From the NCBI GenBank assembly GCA_036426205.1, contig CM071571.1, positions 111,184,559 through 111,248,558 on the forward strand: a stretch of DNA of 64,000 nt, read 5' to 3'. This document shows positions 23,659 to 36,199 of this stretch, in pieces; position 1 is the stretch's first letter; every line of letters begins with the position of its first letter. The translations under genes and the position numbers were made by a program. The notes under the pieces were generated by a model that made no database searches, was not told the origin of the DNA, and worked only from the letters and a program-made list of their open reading frames with translations. The DNA is from Ascaphus truei. Lineage: Eukaryota; Chordata; Amphibia; Anura; Ascaphidae.

Positions 23659-24149
23659 GTATGAATGTAAAAAAGTATTAACATTAAATGAAATACTGTG
23701 GGCACTTTTACTTTTACTGGTGTTTTGGTTCTAAATATTTTTGGTTTTGGTTAAGGGTTTAGATTAGTAAAAATTAAGAAAATACTAAATTAACAGGAAT
23801 ATTTTGTTAAAATGTTTGGGAAATGTAAACTTTTGTACATAAGTCTGTGCTTTTTCCACTCACCAACGTGATTCCTCTCCCCCCTCCCTCCCCCCAACAA
23901 TAAAATCTAATCAGGGGGATACATTTTCCCATGTCTCTACTCGAATTTGAAAATTATTTCCGGAGTTTGACCCAGACATCAGAATGAACACTGAAGTTCG
24001 AATTTTGAAGCAGCAAACCTTTCTATTCTTATGAAATCTATCAATGCTATTCCATTTCTGCATTATAATAATTATAATAATAGTCCATCCCAAAAAAATA
24101 TGTACTGGCAGATCCCAGGCAGTATAGTTGGTTTCTGAGTGCTTTGTAA

Positions 24150-24310
24150 GGCCACAAACTGCACCTTAGTATGGATGGTATAGCTGTCAATTACAACAGG
24201 AGCTTCCAAAGTCGCTCCCCAAAATGCTTTGCATCCAGAAAGGCCAGGCATTGTGGGTCGTGACTTTGAAAGCTTCCGTAGTAATTGACAGCTATACCAC
24301 CCATGTAGTG
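24150..24310. mobile_element. Hairpin repeat
   Basis: GTATAGCTGTCAATTAC (near 24177) and GTAATTGACAGCTATAC (near 24282) are inverted around a centre near 24237, with ATGGATGG and CCACCCAT outside. No target duplication was found. Confidence 0.5.
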
Positions 24311-24859
24311 TGCACACACTGACGTGTCGTTTAGTGCCTTTTTAAGTGTGTGTTCCCCACATGTGTTCAGGACACTGTGCTGGCTGGGAGCAGTCAAACA
24401 GCTTTGTTAACAATATGCTGCTGAGTAGGCAATAAGTTTTATTAATTCGGGGTTGACAGAACAAGTATTTTCTAGGAGGGAGTGCACAATGTAAAGGGTA
24501 GGGAACCACTGTCATAGAGCTTTAAGAAATATATGTATCCAGATTTCTCTAGGTTTTCAGCTGGGCCAAAAATAACTTATTGCTATAAATTTACAGTTAA
24601 CTTTCAGACAAGTATCAGTTACACTACGCAAGGAACATGGGTCTCTAAATTAACTGATTTTTTTGCCTTTTTGTGAAATAAAATAGGCTGTAATAGGACA
24701 GTAAAGATGGGTGTCGCGAATGTTATTGCTTTATAGTTCTTTTTTTAGAGAATTATTAGTCAGATTCATAATCTCTATTACTACATATCATCACACATAC
24801 TATAAAAGCGCCTATTTTAAAAAAAATAAATAAACATTTGTATTTGGTTATTAAGGTAA

Positions 24860-25682
24860 ACAAAAGGGGGTAGTCAGGCGGTGCACAGCTGCCGTCTGGA
24901 TATGAATCGAAAGTCCACACGCTTAAATCTTAAAGGTTGTAGTTTAATGAGTGCATACACAGGAAAAGTATACCGCTACAAAAGACCCCTTGACGCGTTT
25001 CGTCCCGCTGGGGACTTTGTCAAAAGAGTAACTGGCACTGACCCCAGTGATGCTTATAAAGGGAAACGAACGTTGCTATTGGGTGAATCAAATTGGATAA
25101 GATGTTAGACACACCAGAGAGATAATGGAGCAATCAACTCAAAAGAGGATCGCCCTTAATTAACCCCCTAGCTATTCCTGCCGTCTAAATACAGAAAAAA
25201 CATGTATTAAACAGTTACCAGTAGTAATGTAGCAGAAACAGCAACATAAATCTTAAATATAATAACAAATAAAGAAATCCTATTATAAAGCAACATACAA
25301 TAAGTGTATATGAAAAAAATATATATCACTACTAAAGTACACTATGGAATCTAAAAATGTGTAGGATCATGTATGAAAAATACTATTATCTAAACACACA
25401 AAAAATAGTACTATATATATAATGAATTAAATATAAATCACTCAATATAAGAATAATAACCTAGAGACACATAATGATGTGAAACACTATGTATCATAAG
25501 AAAAATCAATCATATCACTATATAATTAATAAATATTAAAAAAATTTAAACATTATTCTAAAGCTACCGCCTACCACCATACATAATAAATCTTTAATAT
25601 AAAGACCTTACAAAAAAATTTTTTTAAATAAATAAATCATATATGAAAAAAGAAGAAGTATCCAATATGAATAAACCATATA
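24860..25682 (-). mobile_element. 3' region and pseudo-LTR of the PLE
   Basis: This lies downstream of the - strand PLE frame. 25130-25680 is very AT-rich and non-coding. 24870-25110 is GC-richer with a hammerhead-like relic, like the other PLE pseudo-LTRs. The outer boundary near 24860 is approximate. Confidence 0.55.
24985..25029 (-). ncRNA. Hammerhead-like relic of the PLE
   Basis: The - strand shows a GUCCC/GGGAC stem II, GAAAC, then GCGUC before the cleavage position at 24992/24991. A stem I of about 7 pairs joins CUCUUU with AAGGGG. The CUGANGA box has decayed to UUGACAA, with C3 and G8 changed, so activity is unlikely. Confidence 0.5.
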
Positions 25683-27330
25683 TCAATTTAAAAAGTGCTT
25701 AAGATCCCACTCTACATTAATCCCTGTGGGATGCAGTGTATTCATTGCATGGATCCAATACATTTCCCTTGTATTAAGTTTGTTAATTCTATCTCCCCCT
25801 CTAGGGTGGACACCAACATGTTCAAGGGCTGAAAAGGAGAATTGGGAAATATCCCCCTGACTACACATAGAAAAATGTCGCGACACTGGATGCAACAGAT
25901 CCTTCTTAAGAATATTTCTAATGTGTTCCTGAACCCTTACTCTCACTGGCCTAATGGTCCGACCAATGTATGACATTCTGCATCCACATTGTAAATGATA
26001 GATCACGTAGCTGGAATAGCAATACATAAATTTACCAATACGATGGTTGCCCTCACATGTGGGAATATTTTTAATGGCTCTAGCATATTTACACACTGAG
26101 CACCACCCACATGGGAAAAAACCTCTTGGTATGGTACTAAGTGATCCTTGTGGTTGAGCATTGAATAGACTCGGTGAGAGATGAGAACCTAAGGTTTTTG
26201 TTTTTTTATAGATAAACCTTGGTCCCTCCTGTATCAGGGGTGCTATATCCTTATCTAGAGTAAGTATTTTCCAATGTTTATGAAATATTTCTTTGATCGC
26301 TTTAGATTGTCTACTATAAACTGAAATAAAAGATGGACACATGGAATCACTTTCATAATTGTTTTGTTTCTTTTTCTTATTATGTATTTTAGATTTAATG
26401 ATTTCTTCTCTATCAAGAGAATCTGCATATTCAAATGCTTTAATAATATCATTATCTTTGTATTCTCTTTCTTTAAAATTATTGGCCATTTCATGTGAGC
26501 GGGTCAAAAACATTTCATTACTTGAGCAAATCCTTTTCAACCGAATAAACTGGGCCTTAGGTATGCTCCTAATCAGGGCTGGAGGGTGACAACTGGTTGC
26601 ACATACGAAAGCATTTTTAGACAGGGGCTTTCGGAAAATATCTGTCTGTATCTTTTTATCAGTGTCTATGAAAAGTGTTATATCTAAATAGTCTATGTGA
26701 TGTATATTTTGTGTATGTGTAAATCTTAAATTATAATCATTAATATTAAGTGTATTAATAAAAGTGAGTAGTGAATCCAAATCCCCATCCCACACCAAAA
26801 TAAGATCGTCAATAAAGCGCCTATAAAAAATGATGTGACTACGAAATAAATTAGAATCGTGATAAATGTGACGTGACTCCCAAAGACCCATAAAAAGGTT
26901 CGCATAAGATGGCGCAAAAGAAGAACCCATTGCCGTGCCTAATTTTTGTAAATAATACCGTGAATCAAACATAAAATAATTGTGAGTGTGTAAAAAAGTG
27001 ACTGATTCCAATAAAAAAGTGCTCAAAGTGACCGATAAATCTGATAAATTCAGATAATGTTGGAGTGCATGTATGCCCTGTTCGTGTGAGATGATAGAAT
27101 ACAGGGAAGCCACATCAAGTGTGACCCACCTGTATCCCCGTTTCCATTCCAAGTCCTTAATGGACCTAATTAAATCTGAAGTATCTTTAATAAAGGACGG
27201 TAATTGATATACCAATGGTTGAAGAAACCCATCCACATACCGCGATAACCCATCTCCCAAAGATCCAATACTCGCCACAATGGGTCAACCAGGGGGGTCG
27301 ACCAGCGATTTGTGAGTGACACAGGGCTTG
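25683..27330 (-). pseudogene. 5'-truncated PLE reverse transcriptase with GIY-YIG
   Basis: The 531-codon open frame 25683-27278 carries, from the N-terminus, SIGSLGDGLSRYVDGFL; RT motif A (VTLDVASLYSIISHEQG, about residues 52-68); motif B (GTAMGSSFAPSYANLFMG, about 116-133); and motif C (FYRRFIDDLILVW, FIDD about 154-157). The C-terminal 110 residues are a GIY-YIG nuclease (YVIYHLQCGCRMSYIGRT, then RVRVQEH). The usual PPGRPIV motif just before residue 1 is present only with frame breaks (27280-27330). The N-terminal domain seen at 58535-59392 is missing. The catalytic residues visible here look intact, but 5' truncation makes it non-autonomous. It lies in an intron of the candidate host gene, antisense to it. 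Confidence 0.88.
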
Positions 27331-28956
27331 TGAGGGCAGTGGCGGAGGATCGCGGTGAGTTAGTGGCCGGTCATAGTCTCCTTGCTGGAGACACGGCTCC
27401 ACCGTTTGCATACATTCTCCCTACCACAACATTACCCCGTCCCGTGGCTGAGTCATGAATACACGGTAATTATAAATATAAGGGTTTCACATTCATCAAC
27501 AGTTTCTATCAGTGAGACGCTGAACGGGAGTGCTTTCATGTGATCATTGATCCATTTGGATTTCTTTTGGATTATCTGTAGAACTTATACAGTATGTGCA
27601 CAATTTTTGCAGCATTAGTCATACCTTGAAGCAATTCTGGGACACTTTGTGGTTATTAAGGTAATGAGGTAATCCATCAAAATGTTCAATCATATAGATT
27701 TTATTAAAGTCAATGCTTCAGTCAAAATGTGAATTAATATAATGTGGCACAATGATGCTCTCCATGTAACAAACATTTATATGCATATTACTGTACACTT
27801 AAACTGTTGAGCTGCTACTAGCAATGTAAAGGCACAGTCCCACCTTGCCCCACCCCTTTTTCTCATATACATTGGAAGCATGGGGACCCCAGCTTCCAAA
27901 GATACCAACCAGAGAAAGTGATGCCAGTGCTTCATGGAGGTTAAAAACCTCTGCGTCAGGTGGGCCAAAAGGAAGCCCCGACAGATGACTTCCTATTCGC
28001 CTGCATGATGCTGCATATTTAAACCTCCATTTTGTTTCCCCTGGAGGGCACTGTACTAATGGCACATTCTCTGGCAAGTATTTTTGGTCTCCCCGGAGCA
28101 GAAATATCAACACACTGCTCTGGAGACCCCTGCGTCCTATGTATGTAAAAAGAAGAAAAAAGATTGAGCAGGCGGAACAGCACCTTTAAGTCTCTAAATC
28201 AGTGGAAGATCTTTAAACTAGATACATATGAATTTGCAGAGATAAAGTTTAATAATTGAAGAATAGAATGTTTCACTGTTTATTTTTTAAAAGACTGGCA
28301 TTTGTATCCACGTTTTCAGCTACAAAGCTATTGGAACGTGTCCTTTTTATTAATCTAGTACAGTTTTTTTTTAGCATCAGTTTTTCCTCAGTCTTACTGC
28401 TGGGAGTCTTTGATAAATACATCCCTAAATATATTTCCATTCTGCTTAACCGTTGCCTCAAACAAATTACAATGAAATCAAAATCGTTTTCATACTGACG
28501 CAAAGAAAGTATCACAAAACTGGAATTTTACTCCTTGGCTACCACAGCTTGAACTCTGCACTCTGAACTGCAGTCAGGGGGTTGGTAGCCGAAGAAGAGG
28601 AGTACAAGTGAAACCTCAAAACATTTTTCGGGCTTTCTTATATGTAGTTCTGCTGATCGTCTCTTTGCTTCAATACGTCCTATACACCCGCATAGGAATT
28701 TATTTACAACTTTTCCTAATTATTACCAGAAACGTCCACACATTTGTGATGGCTGTCAGAAACAAACTTGAAATTGTTTGCAAACAATGTAAATAAAGTT
28801 CATAGCAAGTGACATGTATAAGAAACCTCAAGGGGTCATATAAAGATTGCATTGCAGAGTAGTTCTGGCTTGTAAAGTGGAGTCAGAAATGCAGATTTTG
28901 CAAATGGCAATGCATTACACAGAGCAAAAATGTAATTTCCACATATGTCATGTACA
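27331..28956. other. No gene recognised; possible TTAA element 27803-28185
   Basis: 27803-28185 has TTAA on both sides (27799-27802 and 28186-28189) and a non-coding interior. Its terminal similarity is weak. The rest is AT-rich without supported features. Confidence 0.35.
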
Positions 28957-29573
28957 CAGGGCCACCGACGGGGGGGAGAGCCGGGACAGGTGTCACAGGC
29001 CTGGTGGCTGTGAGGGGCCCGGCTGGCTTGCGCTGCAAGGTGGGCTCGACCTCTGACCGGGCCCCAGCTCTCCCCAGCGATGGCCCTCCCTCACTCTGTC
29101 CCACGTGGGGAGCTGGTAGCGTGCGCCGGGTCTCTTTGATGTCGATGCACGCCGGAAGCAAGCTGGGCTCAGCTTTCAGTACGCACTAGCATGAGAGAGA
29201 AGCCCGGTGCGCGCTAGCAGCTCGGCGTGGGAAAAAGCGAGGGAGGCCTGCAGCTGGGGAGAGCCAGGGCCCGGCAGGTGAGCGGACTGGCATTTTTTAA
29301 AAATATGCATTTGGTTGGTGGGGTTTTTTTAAATATGTATTTGCGGGGGATCTTTTATAGGTTTTTTGGTATGTTGTTTGTGGAGGGGGGGAGGAGGAGG
29401 GATTGAGTGAAAGTGGGGTAATTGATGGAGGGGGAGAGAGAGAAAGGGAGGGAGGGAGACGGAGGGGAGAGAAATACATGGGAAGTGGGGGGGGGATAGA
29501 GGGGGCTCGTGAGGTGTGAAATAAGGGGTCGTAACTCTAGTCCTGGGCCCCGGGAAATCTGTCTGTGGCCCCG
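28957..29573. mobile_element. 617-bp hAT element
   Basis: The left end is CAGGGCCACCGAC and the right end complement is CGGGGCCACAGAC. The flanks are CATGTACA (28949-28956) and CATGTACC (29574-29581), an 8-bp duplication with one mismatch. The interior is G-rich on the + strand (29380-29520) and has no transposase. Confidence 0.8.
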
Positions 29574-30166
29574 CATGTACCTTTTTATGTCTATCAGCAG
29601 GATGCATAGAGATAATGGGGAGGGAATGCAATCCACAGCAACAAAAGCATTAACTACTAATCGTAATGTATAAAAAGCTATTAAAAACATATAAGCTGTC
29701 TATGTTCAGTCTAGTTGTATATCAACACACTTTTTGTATAACTGTTATCCAATATACAGTACTCAGAGTCCCATTTTCAAGAAATTGGTTCCTTTTACAT
29801 GATTTTAATCTTCTTACCAACCAGTTTGTACTGAACACGTTAGTAATTTCTACAATATATGTTGGAGGTGCCCTCCCATAGTCCCAACCACCTTGCTACT
29901 TAACAGATTAGTTGGGGCTAAGGAGCTTATTAAATAGGCCCAAAAGCCTCCATTCACAGTAACTCCCATCCAAGTCACTGTGCGTTTTGTAGAATCAGCC
30001 CCTAAGGGAGAGTAGGCTGCTGCTCTGCTTTAAAGGAATAGTGATGAAATGATATGTAAACCGTAGAGCAGCTCGTAATATATGTAAGTATCTGTGTTTC
30101 AATGTGTAAATGATTATTCTGAATATATGATCCAGTAAAAAAAACAAAAACGGTTTATCTTTGCAG

Positions 30167-30260
30167 TGACAGACGTGTTGGAAAGGTTTTCGCCAAGTCA
30201 TCCTGCTTCACTGATTATGTGCGAACGTCTCTGAAAAAGCTTGGGCAAGACGATTCAAAG
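30167..30260 (+). CDS. Candidate exon E of an unrecognised gene
   Basis: The acceptor is TTTATCTTTGCAG and the donor GTCAGC. Only one of the three frames is open. It reads DRRVGKVFAKSSCFTDYV and then RTSLKKLGQDDSK, and requires an incoming phase of 2, exactly what the segment at 23585-23658 supplies. It leaves in phase 0, matching the stop-containing segment at 49786. The peptide is basic with no motif I can name. Confidence 0.6.
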
Positions 30261-30365
30261 GTCAGCACAAGTTTACAAATTGTTTTTGGTATATCTTGCA
30301 TGTTAACCCTTTGCTGCCAAAGTGGCCTGCATTGTGCAGGAGAAGTGCTCAAAATATAATGAGAT

Positions 30366-30680
30366 GTATTATTATTATTATTATTATTATTACTCTATCA
30401 GACTGTGTCCCTGTACGCCATTTTTTTATAATAATAATTAATAGCATGTTCTTGTATAACGCTGCTAGTTTTACATAGCGCTTTACAGAGACATTTTGCA
30501 GGCACAGGTCCCTGCACCGTGGAGCTTACCATCTATGTTTTTTGGTGCCTAAGGCACAGGGAGATAAAGTGACTTGCCCAAGGTCCCAAGGATCCGACAC
30601 CGGGAATTGAACCAGGTTCCTCTGCGTCAAACTCAGTGCCAGTCAGTGTCTTTACTCATTGAGCCGCTCCTCCCGTTCTC
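30366..30680 (-). mobile_element. tRNA-derived SINE with ATT tail
   Basis: The - strand reads, from about 30680, a tRNA-like head with a box-B-like GGTTCAATTCC, a conserved core containing CTTGGGCAAGTCACTTTAT, and a 3' part with AAAGCGCTATGTAAAACTAG. An ATT-rich tail follows, and a perfect (TTA)n run lies at 30366-30392. The same family occurs at 44583-44760. Pol III box B is recognisable, box A less so. Confidence 0.8.
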
Positions 30681-30689
30681 CTTATGTTG

Positions 30690-31865
30690 TGTTCACGTCA
30701 GAAATATCTGCTAAGTCTAAAGGAGTGTAACAATTTGTGAACTCTTTCTTGCATGTGATATAAATGCAGAAAAAGGAGCAATGTATCAAAACAAGCTGGT
30801 ATTCGCACTTTCTTTACATTGATTCATCCCCCATTTCAATCTAGAACACCACTAGCATGCTCTTCCACTACCTAGGCTCTGCTTTCCAGCCCTGCCTAAT
30901 GGAATTCCTCATTAAAACTCACTATCACATTTATTTATATTAAAAAAATAAATCATTAAAATACCCAAACTTCAGCCTACAAAGGTGGTTATTACCAGTT
31001 ACATATATTAGAGGCAATCCAATCAGCATACAAAATAAAAAATAAAATCTTTTTCATTACTTTTATTAAAATCTAATTGTAACGGGAGACCATGCAGTTT
31101 ACACTTTTTTTTACCAGGATCATTCATTGAGCAAAACAAGATAATGAAATAAATTGTAATTTATTCACAGAAATATGCATACACACAGTGAAAAATCCTC
31201 TTGTTCCCAAATCGGAGTGAAATTCCACACGCCACTGCTCCCTTCTCTTCTGAGAACTTGGACTTTTTTTGACCAGGTGTTAGTACCAAACTCCTGGAAC
31301 TAAAATTGGCTTGCAATTCCAGCCGTGACCGCTATGTTCGATTATTAGAACTTGGGTGCTAAAAACGGGACTTAGAATCTGTCTGGCAGATTTTCATGGC
31401 TTGAAATCAAAGCCGGTTGCTCTGCTATTCGTGTAAGAACAACTTTGAAAAGCCCGCCCGCACTTCTGACGCTAGAAATTTCCAACCTGATGGCTCAGAC
31501 AGTTCTTATAGTACTTGGAGATTCATTAACAAAATACTACAGCCAATCAGCGCGTGGGAACTTTCACAGTAGCCAATCAGAGCCAAGCTGGTCTAGAAAG
31601 CCAGGTCAGCGAGAAATCTGAAATTGCCAAGGGACATGCGCAAGTTTGCCACCTCCGTCCCTGGCTATCTTATGCCACCCGCTGGGTCAGGCTCCTCTAG
31701 ATCTGGCAGAACAAATGGCAGCCTGTACAACTGCCCTTTTTTCCAGGATGTGGGTACTTGAGCCCTTCCCTGCCACCCAAATGGCTTTCACACCTCTGGC
31801 ATCCTCTGGCTACTTTGAAGTCCGATGTCCAGCACTTACTGGCACCAACTTGGTAGCAGTCTAAG
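30690..31865. other. Unclassified, possible interspersed repeat 31120-31860
   Basis: 31120-31860 is GC-richer than its surroundings, with CCAAT-type motifs (AGCCAATCAG twice, near 31551 and 31573). It could be a solo LTR or promoter-bearing repeat, but no direct termini were identified. Confidence 0.25.
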
Positions 31866-33440
31866 CTAACAAGAAAGATAGGTAGGTCCCAAAAGACAAG
31901 ACCTACAGCAACTCCATACTGGGCACACTAAATGTGGGTACAAAATCATTACTTTTATTAAATAAACAATGGACAAGGAAACAACTGACAGACAAGAATA
32001 AAAACATTTAGTGGACCATCTCTAATACATGATGGAACAAACTAAAATGAAGATATGTTAGAAAGGTGTTGATAACATATAGATAAATATCTAATGTATG
32101 CCCACAATAAGGGTGATCTAACTACCATCAAACAGGTAGACCGCAGGGTTATACAGAGTAACACGACACTCCCACCTGACTACAAGCACAGCTACTAATG
32201 CAGATAACGAACAGCAATGATTCAAACATGGAGAAATGTGGTAAGCAAGTAGCTACATTATATCCAGAGCAAACACCCATGAAGGTAAACAATACTGAAT
32301 AAGTATAAGGTATGCAAGAGACAAGAAATTATGTTCCTAACTTGCAATAGAAAGTCACATTTGTAACCATGTATTATTTGTCATTTAACTCTATGCCTAG
32401 GAAATACTTGAAAACGATAGGTAACTCTCAATGTATTATTTCCTGGTAAAATATTTTATAAATAAATAATCTCCCATTCAGAAGATAAATACACTGAAAT
32501 ATCACATGGCAGTAGAATGTTGTAACTATAGGTAAGTGGTGAATCAATAAATCACATTACCCTATATAGGCATACAGCAGTGGTGAATAGAAGATATACT
32601 AGGGACATGCAATGATGTTTCTAACTTGCAACAAAATAACACTTCTAATTCCTTAAACAGGCTCACTGAAGTATCAGATAACAATGCAACAGTGTTACTG
32701 CAACAAAATCACACCTATAATCCTTAAGCAGACTTACTGAAGTGTCAAATTACAATATAACAGTGTAACTGCAAACAAGCAAGGGGTGAGAGAAAGAGCA
32801 GCTGTGTGATGTAGACTCGCAAGAAGGTAAATGGTAACTACAAAGTGAATACACACACTTCTAACTCAGTGAGATATCAGTGACTACATGGAATGTCCTG
32901 GAAAGTAGCATGATGTACATTCATTTATCACAGTATAGTACAGAACATGTAGATATTTATAATAAAATATCACATTGCACCCTCTTACTTGATGACAACT
33001 CTACTGCTAAAGCAAGTTACTGTGTCTGGAGTTTCAACGGAGAATGATTAACCAACTGTATGCCTTTGTTATAGTATAATAGGCAGAAGGTCTCACACAG
33101 GTTGGTATAAACAAATTGTATTAATACTGTACTTGCTTGCTTGATGCTTGTCTGTGGGATTATTAACAGATAGAGCTAGAGTGCATTCAGTTACTACAGA
33201 TATTACCACTGTGCTCCTTGCTGCTGTTGAATAGCACTGTCCATAAACATAGCATGTTTGATGCTGTGCACCATACTGTGTCCCATGCGGTGCTGAAATA
33301 AAGTGTCCAGAATGTCCAAAATGAAGCTGGATGCCAGAGGGGTGCTGAGGGGATGCCCAAATGCAGGGGTCTGTCTTACAAGACGATTGTGGAGGACGCC
33401 CAACGCTGCGTTTCGCCGGAAGTGGCTTCATCAGGGGTGA
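31866..33440 (-). mobile_element. Probable pseudo-LTR-like sequence abutting a LINE
   Basis: No coding capacity. The block starts at the hammerhead-like relic (33399-33437) and continues on the - strand with AT-rich, internally repetitive sequence: similar ACTGAAGTATCA, AACAATGCAACAGTG and ACAATATAACAGTG segments near 32665-32770. Boundaries are approximate. Confidence 0.35.
33399..33437 (-). ncRNA. Hammerhead-like relic at the LINE junction
   Basis: The - strand shows a perfect CUGAUGA box (33428-33434), one extra A, a GCC/GGC stem II, GAAAC (33410-33414), an ACGCAGCGU stem III hairpin and U17. Stem I is reduced to CCC/GGG plus weak pairs. The core is intact, but the extra A and weak stem I make activity doubtful. 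Confidence 0.5.
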
Positions 33441-33441
33441 T

Positions 33442-35609
33442 ATCCAGGGGGTTAGAGTTAGAGCCTGAGATGGACACATGTTGGGATCTACCTGATAGGT
33501 AGGACTGAAACCAGTTTAAAGCATGCTTCCCAGTTCCAGAGCACTGGAGTTTGTTAAGCAGGATAGCATGATCAACAGTATCAAAAGTCTTTGTAAAATC
33601 TAGGAATATTGCACCAGTGAGTTGTCCCCGTTCCATTCCACACTGGATCTCATTGTAAACTTTTAGCAGGGTAGTTACGGTGGAGCGTTTGGGGCAGAAC
33701 CCAGATTGTAATTGGCTAGGGAAATTTGTCTTGGTATAGTAATCACTTAATTGGGAGCGGACACATTTTTACATGACTTTGGATAGTATTGGGAGAAGAG
33801 AGATTGGCCTGTAATTTGAGACAGTGTTTTTGTCCCCACTTTTGAGGATTGGGACAAATCTGGCAGTTTTCCAGGTTTTAGGGATATGGCCTGCAGACAG
33901 GATAGAGTTGACTATGGAAGCAATTAGTTTGGCAATGGCTGGGGCACCAAGTCTTTAGAACTTAGATTGTAGTAAGTCAGGTCCACATTGGCTACTTAGT
34001 TTTAATTTGAGGAGCGCTTGTGTAATCTCCTCTTCGGATACTGGGCCAAATTGGGAGGGGGTGGGGCTATATGGTTACTCCCAGGATGAGATTCATGTTT
34101 GTGGTTTGGGTTGCGTTTCGCTAATAAGTTAGTAGCACACCCCACAAAGTAATCATTGAATGCATTTGCAATGTCAGTGGGGTTTGTCAAAGTAATATCC
34201 CCCATAGTGATATTACTTGGTTGTTGATGGTTACAAGGCTGGAATATATTGTTGATAACCTTCCAGAAGTTAGCTGGGTTTGATGTATTCTGGAGGAGAT
34301 TGTCAGAGTAATATTGTGCTTTTGCATGACTTGTTTGCCTTGTGCACATGTTCCGCAGGCATCTGTAATGATTGAGATCCTTGGTAGTGCCAGTTACTTT
34401 GTAGCTTTTCCACAGTGGAGGATGGGTATAACAGAGTTTTAAGAACTCGGATTGGAAATAGTCGAGCGCAGAATCAGGGTCAGGAATTAAATCGATTCTG
34501 TGCCAAGGGCGGTTGGTAAGGTCATACAGAAACTGTTGTGGGTTAAAGTTTCTAAATGTTCTAGTGAGGAGAACTTTAGGTCTTGATTGGGGCGGTTTCA
34601 TTTTCCTTACACAGTACACTATTGCATGGTCACTGAAAATGTCAGGAAGGATGCCAGAGGATTGGATTCTGCTGGGATTTGAGGAGAGAATCCAATCTAG
34701 CAAGGAATGGTTGCGCGATTTCAGGTTTGTCCGTGTGGGTTGGGAAATGAGTTGCGATATGTTAAGCGACTTGATTTGTATCTGGATTTCGTGGTTTTTA
34801 GGGTCAAGCAAATTGAAGTTGAAATCTCCAAGAACTAGCAGCTCAGTCTTCTCATTCAGAGAGGAAATGGAGCAAAGAAACTGGGTGAAATCAGTTAGGG
34901 ATTGTAGAGGGGCTTTAGGGGGGGGTAGATGCCAGCAAGCAAGATGGGCTTAGAAAAGGGGAGGCAGATTCTGCAAAACTAGGAATTCAAAAGAGGGTGG
35001 GCTTGGGAGGCAATTTAACAGTGTAATTTGTAAGGTGTCTGCAATATAAAATAACACCCCTCCTCCTCTCTTTGACCTATCTCTCCTAGAAATTGAGTAT
35101 TCCTGAATGACGATATTTGCATCAGGAATTGTAGGCGCTAGCCATGTTTCTGTGAGAATGATGGCTTTTGGTTTATGCATAAGGCACCATGCTCTTAGTT
35201 CATCCAGTTTGGGCAGCAGGCTCTGGATATTTATATTTGCGACAGATAGACATTTTTGGAATTTTAAGGGGGTAGTCTCAGGGGTATGGGATAGAGTTGA
35301 AATGAGAGGGCCTTGGTTAGGTTCAATATCACTTGCTAAAGAGAGTAATAATAGTATGAGTAGAAATTTGAGTAGTTGTTTGCAAGTTGTACATTTGTGG
35401 CGTTTGCCATTAGAGTGAGCGGTGTTTGGTGTGCTGGTTTTTAGAGTTGTCCACCAACATTCAGTAGATAGTGCAAGGCTTTTGAGTAGTCCAGGGTGTA
35501 TGGTGATTTTGGGTGTGGGCCAGGAGGGAGGAGTTTGTAGTGGATAGAGGGAGTAACATTTCCATGAGGCCACGAGAAAGAACAAAGTTGAGGTATATAC
35601 CAGGTTCAT
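33442..35609 (-). pseudogene. CR1/L2-like LINE, 3'-truncated
   Basis: 34950-35609 gives the N-terminus: a hydrophobic stretch and a 2A-like SDIEPNQGP (residues 93-101), then endonuclease motifs NINIQSLLPKLDELRAW, ILTETWL and RSKRGGGVLFYIA. 34002-34811 carries the endonuclease end (SLLDWILSS, FSDHAIVYC) and the linker. Frame-shifted RT sequence follows, with NYRPISLLPILSK near 33800 and SGAIFLDFTKTFDTVDH-like motif A in the frame 33376-33636. The LINE stops about 60 codons after motif A, where a hammerhead-like relic begins. Motifs B and C and the 3' end are absent, which is unusual because LINEs normally lose their 5' end. Not functional. Confidence 0.8.
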
Positions 35610-36195
35610 TATGCCAGAGGTAGGTAATGCTGCATGGAGCTGTTATGAGCCAAGTGTGTGCAGACTAAACGGCAGGGGCGTGCCTTTTCCTTGTCAAATG
35701 TTTTGCTGCAATGCTATGGTCTATTCAGGTTTTGCAGTGGGCTGATTGGGTGTGGGGGTAGTTGTGTGCAGTCAGTGTTGGGAGAGGCTGCAGTAAAATA
35801 AGGTGTAAAGGGGGGGTTAAATTGTGCAGGCTAACAAGCATGAGATCATAGTGTGGTCAGAGTAGCTCACCGTTTGTTGCCTTGTGTAGAAGAGTTTGCA
35901 GAAAGATGCAGTCCCCAGTCACCTCTAGTCAAACTATAGTCTAACAATATATTCTCACTTAAAATTATCACTTTAAAATGCATCACTCTTAAGATGCCGA
36001 TGCTACCCAGCCAATGCGTCCTTTAGACTGGTGTTACATTTATACATCTAAGTAGTCACATGACCCTCCACCCAATAAATCTGCCTTTTAGACAATTAGC
36101 AGCACACCATTAAAAAATAAAAATCCATCTTTTGATATTTAAACATACGAAGATCAAAACTTAAGGCTAACAAGCTCCGAAATAGACAACCAAAT
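35610..36195. other. No gene recognised
   Basis: Intergenic-like sequence between two LINE fragments. It may include 5' untranslated sequence of the - strand LINE, up to about 35900. Confidence 0.35.
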
Positions 36196-36199
36196 TATT

